Assembly: GCA_021151695.1 (NCBI GenBank)
Contig: JAGKWU010000006.1
Coordinates: forward strand, 1 to 64,000
Origin: Cellvibrionaceae bacterium
Lineage (GTDB): Bacteria > Pseudomonadota > Gammaproteobacteria > Pseudomonadales > Cellvibrionaceae
Reading direction: 5' to 3'
Length of the DNA stretch: 64,000 nucleotides
Below, piece after piece: positions 16,185 through 25,029 of this stretch. Both the position numbers and the translations under genes were made by a program. The notes under the pieces are model-generated. The model saw nothing but the letters and a program-made list of their open reading frames with translations. It made no database searches and was not told where the DNA came from. Each line of letters begins with the position of its first letter. Position 1 is the stretch's first letter.

Positions 16185-16221
16185 AGTTGGTAACAATTAA
16201 CCAATAGTAACCCTGAGGTAG

Positions 16222-17730
16222 ATGGTGGAAAGCAGAATATTAATTCATGCACCAATCGGTAAGGATGCGAGGTTGATTGCCCAAGTATTGGAACGCACCA
16301 AGGTAGATAGCTTTATCTGCGCGCGGGCGACGGAACTCTTGGGTGAGCTGAACAAGGGCGCGGCGGCTCTTGTACTCGTGGACGAAGCCTTGAGCTCATC
16401 ACTACTCAAATCTTTAGGCTATTTTCTTGATGAGCAGCCAGCCTGGTCGGACTTGCCTATTCTGGTATTGAGCCAACGTAAACTCGACTCCCCTGAAATT
16501 GTCAGTGCGTATCTCAAATTGGGAAATGTCACGTTACTGGAGCGCCCACTCCAAAGTGTCACGCTGATCAGCGCGGCTAAATCAGCGTTGCGCGCACGCC
16601 AGCGGCAATATTCCATGCGTGAGGTGGATAGACGCAAGGATGAATTTTTAGCCATGCTAGCCCATGAACTTCGCAACCCTTTAGCGCCGGTGAGCGCGGC
16701 TTCTGACTTGTTAAAATTCCCCAATCTTGACCGCGAAAAAATTCGGCAAACCAGTGAAATTATTTCCCGTCAGGTTAAGCACATGACGGGATTGATCGAT
16801 GATTTGCTTGACGTATCCCGCGTATCCAGGGGACTGGTTACCCTCGACGAGGAGCTACTGGATGCGAGGCAAATCATAAACAGCGCCGTCGAGCAGGTGC
16901 GCCCTTTTATTGATTCACGTAAGCACCGCTTAACCTTACACACATCACCGCAATCGGGCTACATCAAAGGGGATTACAAACGGTTGGTGCAGATTCTCTC
17001 CAATGTATTGAGTAACGCGGCAAAATATACCCCTGAAGGTGGCGAGATAATTATGAGCATGGACCTTACTGAGTCCGATGTAGTGTTCAGTGTGCGCGAT
17101 AACGGCATTGGTATTAGCGCCAATGTTATTGCTCACATTTTTGAATTATTTGTTCAAGCTGAACGAACGTCTGACAGGACGCAAGGGGGGCTTGGTATCG
17201 GCTTGGCACTGGTGAAAAACCTCGTCCATCTCCATGGTGGAAAAGTGACTGCGCATAGCGCCGGACATGGAAAGGGAAGCGAATTTACATTAATTTTTCC
17301 CCGCTGTGATGACCCGCTCAGCGTCGAGCCCCGGCCGGTCACCAGCAACAAAAACTCATCACAACGCCTTCTTATTTTAGTCGTCGACGACAACCTTGAT
17401 GCCGCGAATATGCTAGGCATGTTTTTGGAATTGGGCGGGTACGAGGTGAAAGTTGTCCATAGCGCCAGCGCTGCAATAGAGGCGGCCAATGCCAGTCAAA
17501 AAATCGATGTCTGTCTGCTCGACATAGGCCTTCCCATTACGGACGGCATTGAACTGGCAAAACTTTTGCGAGAAAAAACGTCGACAGCTAATGCAACTTT
17601 CATTGCTGTTACGGGATATGGCCAAGAGACAGATCGTCGCAAAACGAAGGAGGCCGGGTTTCATCACCACTGCGTTAAACCTGTCAATATGCAGGAGCTA
17701 CTCGCTACACTTTCGACCTTAAGCGCTTAG
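16222..17730 (+). CDS. Hybrid sensor histidine kinase/response regulator, 502 aa
   Basis: Domain order: an N-terminal receiver-like region (1-125, possible acceptor D54), a HisKA helix with phospho-acceptor H148 in LAMLAHELRNPL, a HATPase domain (N box around N261, DNGIGI at 293-298, GGLGIGLAL at 322-330), and a C-terminal receiver with acidic pair D389/D390 and phospho-Asp D434 in CLLDIGLP. No transmembrane segment, so it is cytosolic and probably senses through its N-terminal domain or a partner. It follows the KaiC-like ATPase by 37 bp, so the two very likely form a signalling unit. No output DNA-binding domain is present. Confidence 0.9.
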   Translation: MVESRILIHAPIGKDARLIAQVLERTKVDSFICARATELLGELNKGAAALVLVDEALSSSLLKSLGYFLDEQPAWSDLPILVLSQRKLDSPEIVSAYLKLGNVTLLERPLQSVTLISAAKSALRARQRQYSMREVDRRKDEFLAMLAHELRNPLAPVSAASDLLKFPNLDREKIRQTSEIISRQVKHMTGLIDDLLDVSRVSRGLVTLDEELLDARQIINSAVEQVRPFIDSRKHRLTLHTSPQSGYIKGDYKRLVQILSNVLSNAAKYTPEGGEIIMSMDLTESDVVFSVRDNGIGISANVIAHIFELFVQAERTSDRTQGGLGIGLALVKNLVHLHGGKVTAHSAGHGKGSEFTLIFPRCDDPLSVEPRPVTSNKNSSQRLLILVVDDNLDAANMLGMFLELGGYEVKVVHSASAAIEAANASQKIDVCLLDIGLPITDGIELAKLLREKTSTANATFIAVTGYGQETDRRKTKEAGFHHHCVKPVNMQELLATLSTLSA

Positions 17731-17815
17731 TCAATTTTCACAACCCTCTGGCTGCAGCGCTCCCCTAACCCTTATCGCAAACTCCAAGCAACCACCGGCA
17801 TCTACCATTGGCTGC

Positions 17816-18472
17816 TTAAAACGCATACCAAAGAATAGAAAAATAATGGCAGCCAGTGCCAGCTAGAACAAATAAATGCCAAATGAAATGGCCATATTTC
17901 AGCTTTGCGTCAGTCGCGAAAAAAACCACACCGGATGTGTAGGACAAGCCACCCGCCAACAATAAGATCAACCCCATCACCGGCACTTGCGCAAGCATTG
18001 GCTTAATCGCAATCATGATTGTCCAACCCATCATCAGATACAGAAATAGCGAGACGATAGGATGAGAGACTCTGCCAAATAATTTCAGCGCAACGCCAAT
18101 GAAAGCAAGCGTCCAAATAATTCCCAACAACGTCCAACCCCAAGGGCCTCGCAATACGCCAAGTGTAAATGGCGTGTAGGTACCAGCGATAAGCAGATAG
18201 ATAGCAGAGTGCTCGATAACCCGAAAAATAGCTTTGGCTTTGCCGATATGCAACGCGTGGTAAAGCGTAGACGCAAGATAAAGGATGATCATAGTCGCCG
18301 AGAAAATACCCGTGCCAACAATGTATCCGGCGTCACCATTTTTTAATGCTGACAAAATAAGAAATGGAGTACCGCATAGCGCAGCGGCTAGCCCTACACC
18401 ATGACTGAGGCTATTTGCGACCTCCTCTGGCCGCGACTGATCACGACCAGGTACAGCAAGCGATCTTTTCAT
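17816..18472 (-). CDS. Hemolysin III / YqfA family membrane protein, 218 aa
   Basis: Seven predicted transmembrane helices with family landmarks: N-terminal EEVANSLSHGVG, LYLASTLYHAL, EHSAIYLLIAGTYTPF, and C-terminal FIWHLFVLAGTGCHYFSI. The conserved His and Ser/Asp residues suggest a PAQR-like metal site. Bacterial members sit in the inner membrane; true haemolytic activity is doubtful and the role is likely lipid or membrane homeostasis. It stands alone, convergent with the hybrid kinase gene. Confidence 0.85.
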   Translation of the reverse strand: MKRSLAVPGRDQSRPEEVANSLSHGVGLAAALCGTPFLILSALKNGDAGYIVGTGIFSATMIILYLASTLYHALHIGKAKAIFRVIEHSAIYLLIAGTYTPFTLGVLRGPWGWTLLGIIWTLAFIGVALKLFGRVSHPIVSLFLYLMMGWTIMIAIKPMLAQVPVMGLILLLAGGLSYTSGVVFFATDAKLKYGHFIWHLFVLAGTGCHYFSILWYAF

Positions 18473-18712
18473 GACTGTGCATTCTAAAACTGATATCGGT
18501 TGAGTTTTTAGAGCAAGTTAAAGTCTATCGGAAATTCTTTTTACATTAACACTGCACTACTCCAGACCTCAAAGCGCAGTGAAAACGTCTTTTAACACAC
18601 TTTATGTAGCCCAGGCTAATTACATTCGCTTATATTCCCCGTTGTGATTTAAGAGGCTGTTTAACGGGGTTCATTCCATTTGCAGGGGAACTTTGTGCCA
18701 GTACTTCATAAG

Positions 18713-19069
18713 CTAATGTAAATTGTGTTGCTGAAGCCATATTTCCAGAAGCTCTGCAATTTTTCGATTGTTCAGATCTGAAAACGGGAAATGCGTATTC
18801 CCGTAAACACCTATTTCCGGTAAATGAACGACGCTTGCATTACCGCCATATTGATTTATTTTATCTACCCAAAGCCGCGCCATTTTTAAGCGGACGCGCC
18901 AATTATCTTGCCCGGGATTATCACTGGCTTCGCTGGGGATGTTATCACCGTAGTAAATAACAATAGGAATTGTGGTGAGCTTTTTAAATTGCTCAAGCTT
19001 TACCGGAGTGGCGGCTAATGTGCCTGTCAAACTTTGCAGGGGCGCAGGCAGCCCATGTATTGTTAAATT
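18713..19069 (-). pseudogene. C-terminal fragment of an alpha/beta-hydrolase (esterase-like)
   Basis: The minus strand is open from a TAA at 19070-19072 to the stop at 18713. The ~118 residues look like the C-terminal third of a secreted alpha/beta-hydrolase: PIVIYYGDNIP (acid-loop region), DNWRVR, and HLPEIGVYGNTHFPF with a likely catalytic His. The nucleophile elbow and the N-terminal part are missing, replaced by the end of the aldo/keto reductase gene. A TTG at 19030 could start translation but would give a domain without an active site. Most likely a gene remnant left by rearrangement. Confidence 0.65.
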
Positions 19070-19079
19070 TTAATGCCAC

Positions 19080-19931
19080 CTACACATTCAATTTTCGACC
19101 GGTCAACCACTCAACCATTGCCGGGTCACGGTGAGAAAAGAACGAACTGGTTGCAGTATCCATGGCGGTAATTTTGTTCATGTCATCGTCTGATAATGCA
19201 AAGTCCAATACGGCGATATTTTCTTGCATGCGCTCTTTACGAACCGATTTAGCCAGCGTGACCACGCCGCGTTGAATCAACCAGCGAAGCACGACTTGGC
19301 CTACAGATCTTCCATATTGTTTGCCAATCTCGGTGAGCACCGGATTAGAAAATAAATTATTTCGGCCTTCAGCGAAGGGCGCCCAGGCTTCAGGTTGAAT
19401 TCCTTTTGATTTCATCCAGGGCACAGCATGTAACTGTTGGTTGAAGGGATTCACTTCGACTTGATTAACAGCGGGTTTAACAGAGTTGAATGCCATCAAA
19501 TCTGCCAAGCGGTCTGGCGTAAAATTGCTTACACCTATTGCGCGCACTTTGCCCGCGGCCTGTAATTCTTCCATCGCTCGCCAGGCACCATGGACATCAC
19601 CATAAGGCTGATGGATAAGGTACAAGTCGACATAATCGAGCTGGAGGCGGTTCAATGAACGCTCGAACTGCGCTTTGGCCCCTTCGTAATTTGCATCCTG
19701 AAGCCACAGCTTGGTGGTAATGAATAACTCATCGCGAACAATACCGCTTGCCCGGAGCGCATTGCCTACTTGAGTTTCGTTTTGGTAGGAGGCAGCGGTA
19801 TCAATGTGGCGGTAACCCACATCAATCGCATCTATAACCGCGCGTTCACATTCAGCCGTATCGGTTATTTGGAATACGCCAAAGCCCAATAGCGGTATTT
19901 CCACCCCATTGTTCAGAGTGATTGTTTTCAT
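19080..19931 (-). CDS. Aldo/keto reductase (2,5-diketo-D-gluconate reductase-like), 283 aa
   Basis: NADPH-dependent AKR with the full catalytic tetrad: Asp in RHIDTAASY, Tyr in the same motif, Lys in TTKLW and His in LIHQP. The cofactor motif near the C-terminus (LAKSVRKERMQEN) is the usual AKR phosphate-binding segment. The protein reduces small aldehydes or ketoses; the substrate is not fixed by the sequence. The preferred ATG at 19931 has GGGGAAAT upstream; an earlier in-frame start at 19964 is less likely. A LysR-type regulator is transcribed divergently 200 bp away and is a candidate regulator. Confidence 0.9.
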   Translation of the reverse strand: MKTITLNNGVEIPLLGFGVFQITDTAECERAVIDAIDVGYRHIDTAASYQNETQVGNALRASGIVRDELFITTKLWLQDANYEGAKAQFERSLNRLQLDYVDLYLIHQPYGDVHGAWRAMEELQAAGKVRAIGVSNFTPDRLADLMAFNSVKPAVNQVEVNPFNQQLHAVPWMKSKGIQPEAWAPFAEGRNNLFSNPVLTEIGKQYGRSVGQVVLRWLIQRGVVTLAKSVRKERMQENIAVLDFALSDDDMNKITAMDTATSSFFSHRDPAMVEWLTGRKLNV

Positions 19932-20131
19932 GCGATTTCCCCTTCGGTTGTGATGCTTGATCACACTATAGCCAGTGAGGATAGCTTTGATTAGATGCTG
20001 GATTTCGCATAGATTTATAAGTGAATTTGATTAATCGACTATATTCCAGCGATTTTCACACTGAATTCAGCTTAATTTGCCGCCAAAACCGCATAATATG
20101 ATGATCTAGCTAAGCCTGGAGGACCTGATTA

Positions 20132-21037
20132 ATGCCTGAAAACCTGAATGATCTGCGCGCCTATATAGTGGTCGCCCAAACCGGCAGCTTCACTAAAGCG
20201 GCTGGCCAACTGGGTGTATCACAGTCGGCATTGAGTTATACGATCAAAACCCTGGAGGATCGGATTGGGGTAAAGCTGCTTAATCGCACAACGCGCAGCG
20301 TTTCGCCTACCCAGGCGGGGAAGCGGCTGCTGGAAGATATTGAGCCTTTAATTGTCGGGATTGATCAGAAGTTAGGAAGGCTGAATGAATTTCGGGACTC
20401 CCCCAGAGGCACCTTAAGAATCAACAGTTCGGAGCACGTGATCAATGTACTTTTGTGGGAAAAACTCGCGATATTTGCAAAGGATTATCCCGACATAGTA
20501 CTGGAGATAACCACTGATTATGCGCTCACTGACATAGTGAAAGATCGCTTTGATATTGGCATTCGCCTGGGCAGCGATGTTGATAAGGACATGATCGCGG
20601 TTCGCGTAACACCCGATGTGCAAATGACCGTGGTTGCATCACCGGAATACCTTGCTAATCATGACGCGCCAGGCACCCCGAAAGATCTGGATAACCACCG
20701 TTGTTTAACCTTGCGCCTGCCAAGACATGAAAACATTATGAGCTGGGAGTTTCAAAACCCCAACCAAATCCATCATCAAAACGTAATTAGTTACCGGCCC
20801 CAATCCGCCATGATTGTTAATCATGCACACCTACTCGTGAAGGGAGCTTTAGGCGGATTAGGCTTGGCCTGGATACCTTTGGCCATGGTGGAAGGCGAAT
20901 TAAAGAGCGGACACTTGGTAAGTGTTCTGCATGACTACGCGATAACTTACGATGGCTATTACATGTATTACCCTAGCCGTAATGTATCGCCTTTGTTTCG
21001 TTTATTTGTGGATGCGTTGAAGTTAACAGCAAATTAA
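20132..21037 (+). CDS. LysR-family transcriptional regulator, 301 aa
   Basis: N-terminal winged helix with the LysR pattern FTKAAGQLGVSQSALSYTIK (about residues 18-37), followed by LNRTTRSVSPTQAG. A periplasmic-binding-like effector domain covers ~88-295. Divergent arrangement with the aldo/keto reductase gene suggests that it controls that gene from the shared 200-bp region. AGGAGG-like CTGGAGGACC precedes the ATG. Confidence 0.9.
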   Translation: MPENLNDLRAYIVVAQTGSFTKAAGQLGVSQSALSYTIKTLEDRIGVKLLNRTTRSVSPTQAGKRLLEDIEPLIVGIDQKLGRLNEFRDSPRGTLRINSSEHVINVLLWEKLAIFAKDYPDIVLEITTDYALTDIVKDRFDIGIRLGSDVDKDMIAVRVTPDVQMTVVASPEYLANHDAPGTPKDLDNHRCLTLRLPRHENIMSWEFQNPNQIHHQNVISYRPQSAMIVNHAHLLVKGALGGLGLAWIPLAMVEGELKSGHLVSVLHDYAITYDGYYMYYPSRNVSPLFRLFVDALKLTAN

Positions 21038-21227
21038 TATTTACTTAAGGCTAAAATTTACACCATCAATCACCAGTTATAACCAATAAGCAAATAACCG
21101 GATTTATAGTGAATATCGATTTATCTAAATAGTCTTCAGAGAAAGCCCTGGACCAACAAATGCCTAAAACATACACCCCTAAACGTGCAACGATTCGCGA
21201 AAACACCGTTAAACTCATGATATTGAA

Positions 21228-21329
21228 ATGTATTATGAAGAATACGGAGCAGGAAAATCGTTAGTGCTTTTGCATGGGTTCGGTGGCAGCACGCAGAATT
21301 GGCTTGGCCCTCTTTTCAGAAATAAATAA
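21228..21329 (+). pseudogene. N-terminal fragment of an alpha/beta-hydrolase
   Basis: An open stretch of 33 codons beginning MYYEEYGAGKSLVLLHGFGG carries the first strands and the HGFGG oxyanion motif of an alpha/beta-hydrolase, then stops at 21327 soon after QNWLGPLF. The rest of the enzyme is absent; the next gene is an unrelated membrane protein. It is too short to function. The other hydrolase remnant at 18713-19069 holds only a C-terminus, so the two may derive from rearrangement in this neighbourhood, though they need not be the same gene. The rest of 21038-21368 shows nothing. Confidence 0.55.
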
Positions 21330-21368
21330 AAAGTACGCAATAGCTATTACATAAGGACGGATCACATT

Positions 21369-22400
21369 ATGCCGCAATTAAATTTTCACCCGTTTTTTGA
21401 GCGTATAGGCACTAGCAGCGAACACTCTTTTACAGGAAAGGTAGTTTTCTCGGTACTCATTGGCTTTAACTATCTCATTATTCACTCAATAGCTATTGGC
21501 CATGATGTTTTTAAAAATTGGGGATGGCTTCTTAGCGTTTTAATAACAGTAACGATGCTAAGTTTATATTTAGCCACTCACACATTGCGACGTTTGCTCG
21601 CAGAAATTAATGCTCGTGTAGACACAAAGACATCAATGTCATTGTCGCGAATTATTAAGCGCGCCTTAAACAACAAGCAATTTGTTGGCTGGGGAATCTT
21701 TTTTGGGTTGCTTAACTGCTGCATGGGTGGATTATTTGGCTTGCCGGAACAGTATGTATCCCTATTCCAAAAAGCAGTTATTTATTCTGGCTTCTTTATT
21801 GCCGGATTTGTGTGTGGCTTAGCTGTGCTGGGAATTTATGGTGTATCCCTACTTATCGGCACCTTCGCTTACAAAGCCAAACATCTGTTTGATTTTAGGT
21901 TTCCCGACGGATGTGGTGGAACACTCTTTTTAGGCGAGGCAATAGCAACCTTTAGCTTGGTTACCTTTACCGTAGGTGTGTTAATTACCGTTTATATTTT
22001 TAAAACCCCTTGGGAGGAGAAATACAACAATGGAGTCCTATTGCTGAAATATGTCTGGATTGCTTTTCCCTACATTATGGCGCTAGTGACGCTCTTGGCT
22101 CCGGCAATCCCTATTAGCACCCAACTTAAAAAATATAAGCAGGAAAAGGATTTTGAATTTCAAGATAAATTGACCGCTATTCGAGACAAAATTGAGTCAT
22201 CGGCGATTAATACTGATGACTTAAAATTGCTCCGAGCTGAGTATAGTTACCAATTGGAAGAGCGCGAACGACTCCATAAAATGCGAACATGGCCATATGG
22301 TTTGGGGGCGAATGCACAATATCTTTTGGCAGCAGTTCCCGTGTTTTACGCATCCTTTGAGGCCACCAGTAAGCTCCTAAAGGAAATAGCTCGTCAGTAA
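21369..22400 (+). CDS. Unknown multi-pass membrane protein, 343 aa
   Basis: About six hydrophobic helices: near 27-47, 52-73, 98-122, 132-165, 192-218 and 228-250. A ~70-residue soluble, charged, probably coiled-coil segment follows (250-315, rich in Lys, Glu and Asp), then a last hydrophobic stretch near the C-terminus. I do not recognise the family. No operon partner: the upstream fragment is a pseudogene and the downstream gene is on the other strand. TAAGGA lies upstream of the ATG. Confidence 0.6.
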   Translation: MPQLNFHPFFERIGTSSEHSFTGKVVFSVLIGFNYLIIHSIAIGHDVFKNWGWLLSVLITVTMLSLYLATHTLRRLLAEINARVDTKTSMSLSRIIKRALNNKQFVGWGIFFGLLNCCMGGLFGLPEQYVSLFQKAVIYSGFFIAGFVCGLAVLGIYGVSLLIGTFAYKAKHLFDFRFPDGCGGTLFLGEAIATFSLVTFTVGVLITVYIFKTPWEEKYNNGVLLLKYVWIAFPYIMALVTLLAPAIPISTQLKKYKQEKDFEFQDKLTAIRDKIESSAINTDDLKLLRAEYSYQLEERERLHKMRTWPYGLGANAQYLLAAVPVFYASFEATSKLLKEIARQ

Positions 22401-22522
22401 GCAAGACTCACCACAAAACATATTACAGGCATGAAATAAGGATATTTGAAAATGGCTTTAATAATCCCAACACCTTGTCTATTTATCGGTTCGAGACTAA
22501 GAGTAAAAGCCCGGGAAAGCAT

Positions 22523-22894
22523 CTAATCATTTACATAATCCCCTTCCCTCGGCGCCTTGTGCGGAATATCTTTACCAAAAAATACCTCAACCTCGACAAT
22601 TTTTCCCTGGTGTATTTTCAAGATTTCAGTATTGCAAAATCCTTTTCCATCATTGCCGGTGCCTTCATAGGTTACAAACACTTGATCGCCATATGGCACA
22701 ACATGAATAAATTTAAAGCCGGCGATGTGTTCGCTGTTTGGCCAGCAGCGTTCAAAGTAGGTTTTTCGGTTAATGCGGTTGTCCAATGGGCTTGTGAAGT
22801 GAAAGTCTTCAGCAATCAAGTGCTCAACGGCTGACCTGTCTTTTCGAACATAGGCTTCAAAACAGGCTTTTGCGATGGTTGTTAGATCGCTCAT
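22523..22894 (-). CDS. SnoaL-like / NTF2-fold protein, 123 aa
   Basis: A single NTF2-like cone fold: helix KACFEAYVRKDRSAVEHLIAED, then FHFTSPLDNR, and a strand pair ending VFFGKD. This matches the SnoaL-like/ketosteroid-isomerase superfamily, whose members act as small isomerases, hydrolases or binding proteins. The substrate is unknown. AGGAGCGATTCTC precedes the ATG. The divergent VOC gene lies 180 bp away. Confidence 0.8.
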   Translation of the reverse strand: MSDLTTIAKACFEAYVRKDRSAVEHLIAEDFHFTSPLDNRINRKTYFERCWPNSEHIAGFKFIHVVPYGDQVFVTYEGTGNDGKGFCNTEILKIHQGKIVEVEVFFGKDIPHKAPREGDYVND

Positions 22895-23074
22895 GAGAAT
22901 CGCTCCTGAACTGGTTAACGGCTTAGTGGTCGCACGCTGTGCTTTAGATACACCCCACTATTTTGATATCCCACTTAAAAAATAATTCCTGTGCATGTCG
23001 AAATAGCGATTCGCCATTCGATTATTAAAAGACAAACAACTCAACGTCGTCCTAAACCCCATTGGAGAATTATC

Positions 23075-23497
23075 ATGACCAAAATGATTTTTATTAGCTT
23101 GCCCGTCACCAACCTTAATGCGTCCATTGCCTTTTATAAGGCCATTGGTTTTGTAAATAACCCTAAATTTAGCGACGATACAGCCGCTTGCATGGTATGG
23201 AGCGAAGCGATTAACGTTATGTTGCTCACTCACGAAAAGTGGCGCACATTTACTACTCGTCCGATTCCACCGTCCACTTCAAGTGAAGTAGCGCTTGGCT
23301 TGACGTTTGAAAGTCGTGCTGCGGTTGATGCCGCAAACGAAGCGGCAGCTGCAAACGGCGGAATCGCCGACATCAATCCGGTTGAAGATCACGGCTTTAT
23401 GTACACCCGCGATATGGCAGACCCCGACGGCCATATTTTGGGGGCGATTTGGATGGACCCGACGGCAATGCCTTCGGCTGAAGATAAAAAGAAATAA
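23075..23497 (+). CDS. VOC-superfamily (glyoxalase-like) protein, 140 aa
   Basis: Two beta-alpha-beta-beta-beta modules typical of the vicinal oxygen chelate fold: FISLPVTNLNASIAFYKAIG at the start and YTRDMADPDGHILGAIWMD near the end. These resemble the PhnB/bleomycin-resistance-like subgroup used for many small-molecule reactions. Start at 23075 follows TTGGAGAA. The next gene (DUF899) lies 70 bp downstream on the same strand, and the two are often found together in bacterial detoxification clusters. Confidence 0.85.
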   Translation: MTKMIFISLPVTNLNASIAFYKAIGFVNNPKFSDDTAACMVWSEAINVMLLTHEKWRTFTTRPIPPSTSSEVALGLTFESRAAVDAANEAAAANGGIADINPVEDHGFMYTRDMADPDGHILGAIWMDPTAMPSAEDKKK

Positions 23498-23567
23498 GAG
23501 TACTACCTGCTTATTGGTTGAAGTAACACTGATTATTCAACATATCGTACAGACCAAGGAGAACATC

Positions 23568-24278
23568 ATGTCGAGCACCACGCAAAACCCCGCACCATTA
23601 AAAATACTTCCACCCATCGTCAGCCAGGATGAATGGCAAAAAAGCCACGAACAATTATTAGAAAAAGAGAAGGCGCACACTCGTGCGAGCGATGCGCTGG
23701 CCGCCGAACGTAGACGCCAACCGATGGTTGCAGTTACAAAACAATACATATTCACCGGAGATAATGGTGAGGTTGGCTTGCATGAATTATTTGAAGGCCG
23801 CCGCCAATTGATTGTGTATCACCACATGCTTAAACCGGCGGATGATTCACCCTGCCCCGGCTGTTGTATGTTTACCGATATGGTGGGCCATCTCGCACAC
23901 TTAAATGCGCGCGATACCCGTTTTGCGATAGTGGCAACTGCACCCATCAACGACATAATTTCCTTTAAAAAACGCATGGGCTGGGATATCCCCTGGTATT
24001 CAACCGCCGACAACTTTAACCCCGATATACTGGGCGATGAGAGCCATGGTTTAAGTATTTTTTTGCAGGATTCTGGCAATATTTACCGCACCTATTTTAG
24101 TACCGGGCGCGGCATCGAATATTTAGGCAGTGTCTGGACGTTCCTCGATTTAACACCGCTTGGTCGCCAGGAAACATGGGAAGAATCACCCACCGGTTGG
24201 CCGCAAACCGAAGCCTACCAATGGTGGCGGCTGCATGATGAGTACACGAAAAAAGAGAGTCTGGATTGCTGTAGCTAA
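23568..24278 (+). CDS. DUF899 (thioredoxin-like) family protein, 236 aa
   Basis: Matches DUF899: N-terminal helix LLEKEKAHTRASDALAAER, then a thioredoxin-like core with CPGCCMF at about residue 100 and FAIVATAP, and a DLTPLGRQE segment near the end. Members are predicted thiol-dependent oxidoreductases. Here the Cys pair is C-x2-C-C. Cytoplasmic. AAGGAGAA is well placed before the ATG at 23568. Probably co-transcribed with the VOC gene. Confidence 0.85.
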   Translation: MSSTTQNPAPLKILPPIVSQDEWQKSHEQLLEKEKAHTRASDALAAERRRQPMVAVTKQYIFTGDNGEVGLHELFEGRRQLIVYHHMLKPADDSPCPGCCMFTDMVGHLAHLNARDTRFAIVATAPINDIISFKKRMGWDIPWYSTADNFNPDILGDESHGLSIFLQDSGNIYRTYFSTGRGIEYLGSVWTFLDLTPLGRQETWEESPTGWPQTEAYQWWRLHDEYTKKESLDCCS

Positions 24279-24446
24279 AAGGGCCCTGCCCTGCGTTTGC
24301 ATTCACTCTTGTGTCTGGGTAATATGCGCGCAGGGCTTACAGGACGCCCGCCTCGCGAAAGTGAAAACACCTGAATTATCCGCAAGCCTCGCGCTTGCAT
24401 ACCCCTCCCGACCAAGAGCGAGCAGGTCGATATTTTTGGAGTTGGT

Positions 24447-24896
24447 ATGCATACTGAAATTCACTCTCAACAATCTCAAACCCAATCTTCTGCAGAATCT
24501 GCCGCTGATATTGTGCTTCGCATTGCGCGCAATTTACATCGCTCTGCTAATTCAGAATCACTCGCTGTTTCACTGCCTATACTGCGGCGACTTCTTTCCA
24601 CTTGTACGCTGACGGCAATTTCCCTGCCTGAATTGCAACGCAATCGCGATATTATCCAGCGCAAACATCTGCTGCGTATGCTCGCAGTTGAAGCTGGCTT
24701 CAAGAGCTGGGAAGATTATCGCCATGCGCTTGATCAAATGAGCCTTGATGAATTAACACATTATGATTATTTGCGCCGCGCCGCCGGTTATCCAAACCTG
24801 TGGTTTTCAACTTACGATGAAGCTCAAGCCTATACAAAAGAACATGGCGGCCGCGTATTACAAGTTGGGGCACAAGCTGTAGTTTTAATGGATTAA
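24447..24896 (+). CDS. Unknown 149-aa protein
   Basis: Not a family I recognise. The N-terminal 20 residues are Gln/Ser-rich. The middle (25-110) is helical and Arg-rich, with RKHLLRMLAVEAGFKSWEDYRHAL, which resembles the short nucleic-acid- or protein-binding helical units found beside glyoxalase-superfamily proteins. The end is beta-like (WFSTYDEAQAY ... VGAQAVVLMD). TTGGAG lies six bases before the ATG, so translation is likely. It follows the DUF899 gene by 168 bp on the same strand. Confidence 0.55.
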   Translation: MHTEIHSQQSQTQSSAESAADIVLRIARNLHRSANSESLAVSLPILRRLLSTCTLTAISLPELQRNRDIIQRKHLLRMLAVEAGFKSWEDYRHALDQMSLDELTHYDYLRRAAGYPNLWFSTYDEAQAYTKEHGGRVLQVGAQAVVLMD

Positions 24897-25029
24897 TGCC
24901 ATCCGATCGCTATATTGCATTGAGCAATTTTGATCAAGCTTAGACAGCCGGCAGGTTTTATTCTGGTGCCGCCAGGGAGAGCTCCTTTGACACAACCAAG
25001 ACCTGCTGACACAAGCCAGACCTATCGAC

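Noticed and set aside
17759..17785. Third copy of the fossil 3' end found in the 200-bp repeats
   Set aside because: Only ~27 bp are similar, too short to call more than a possible trace.
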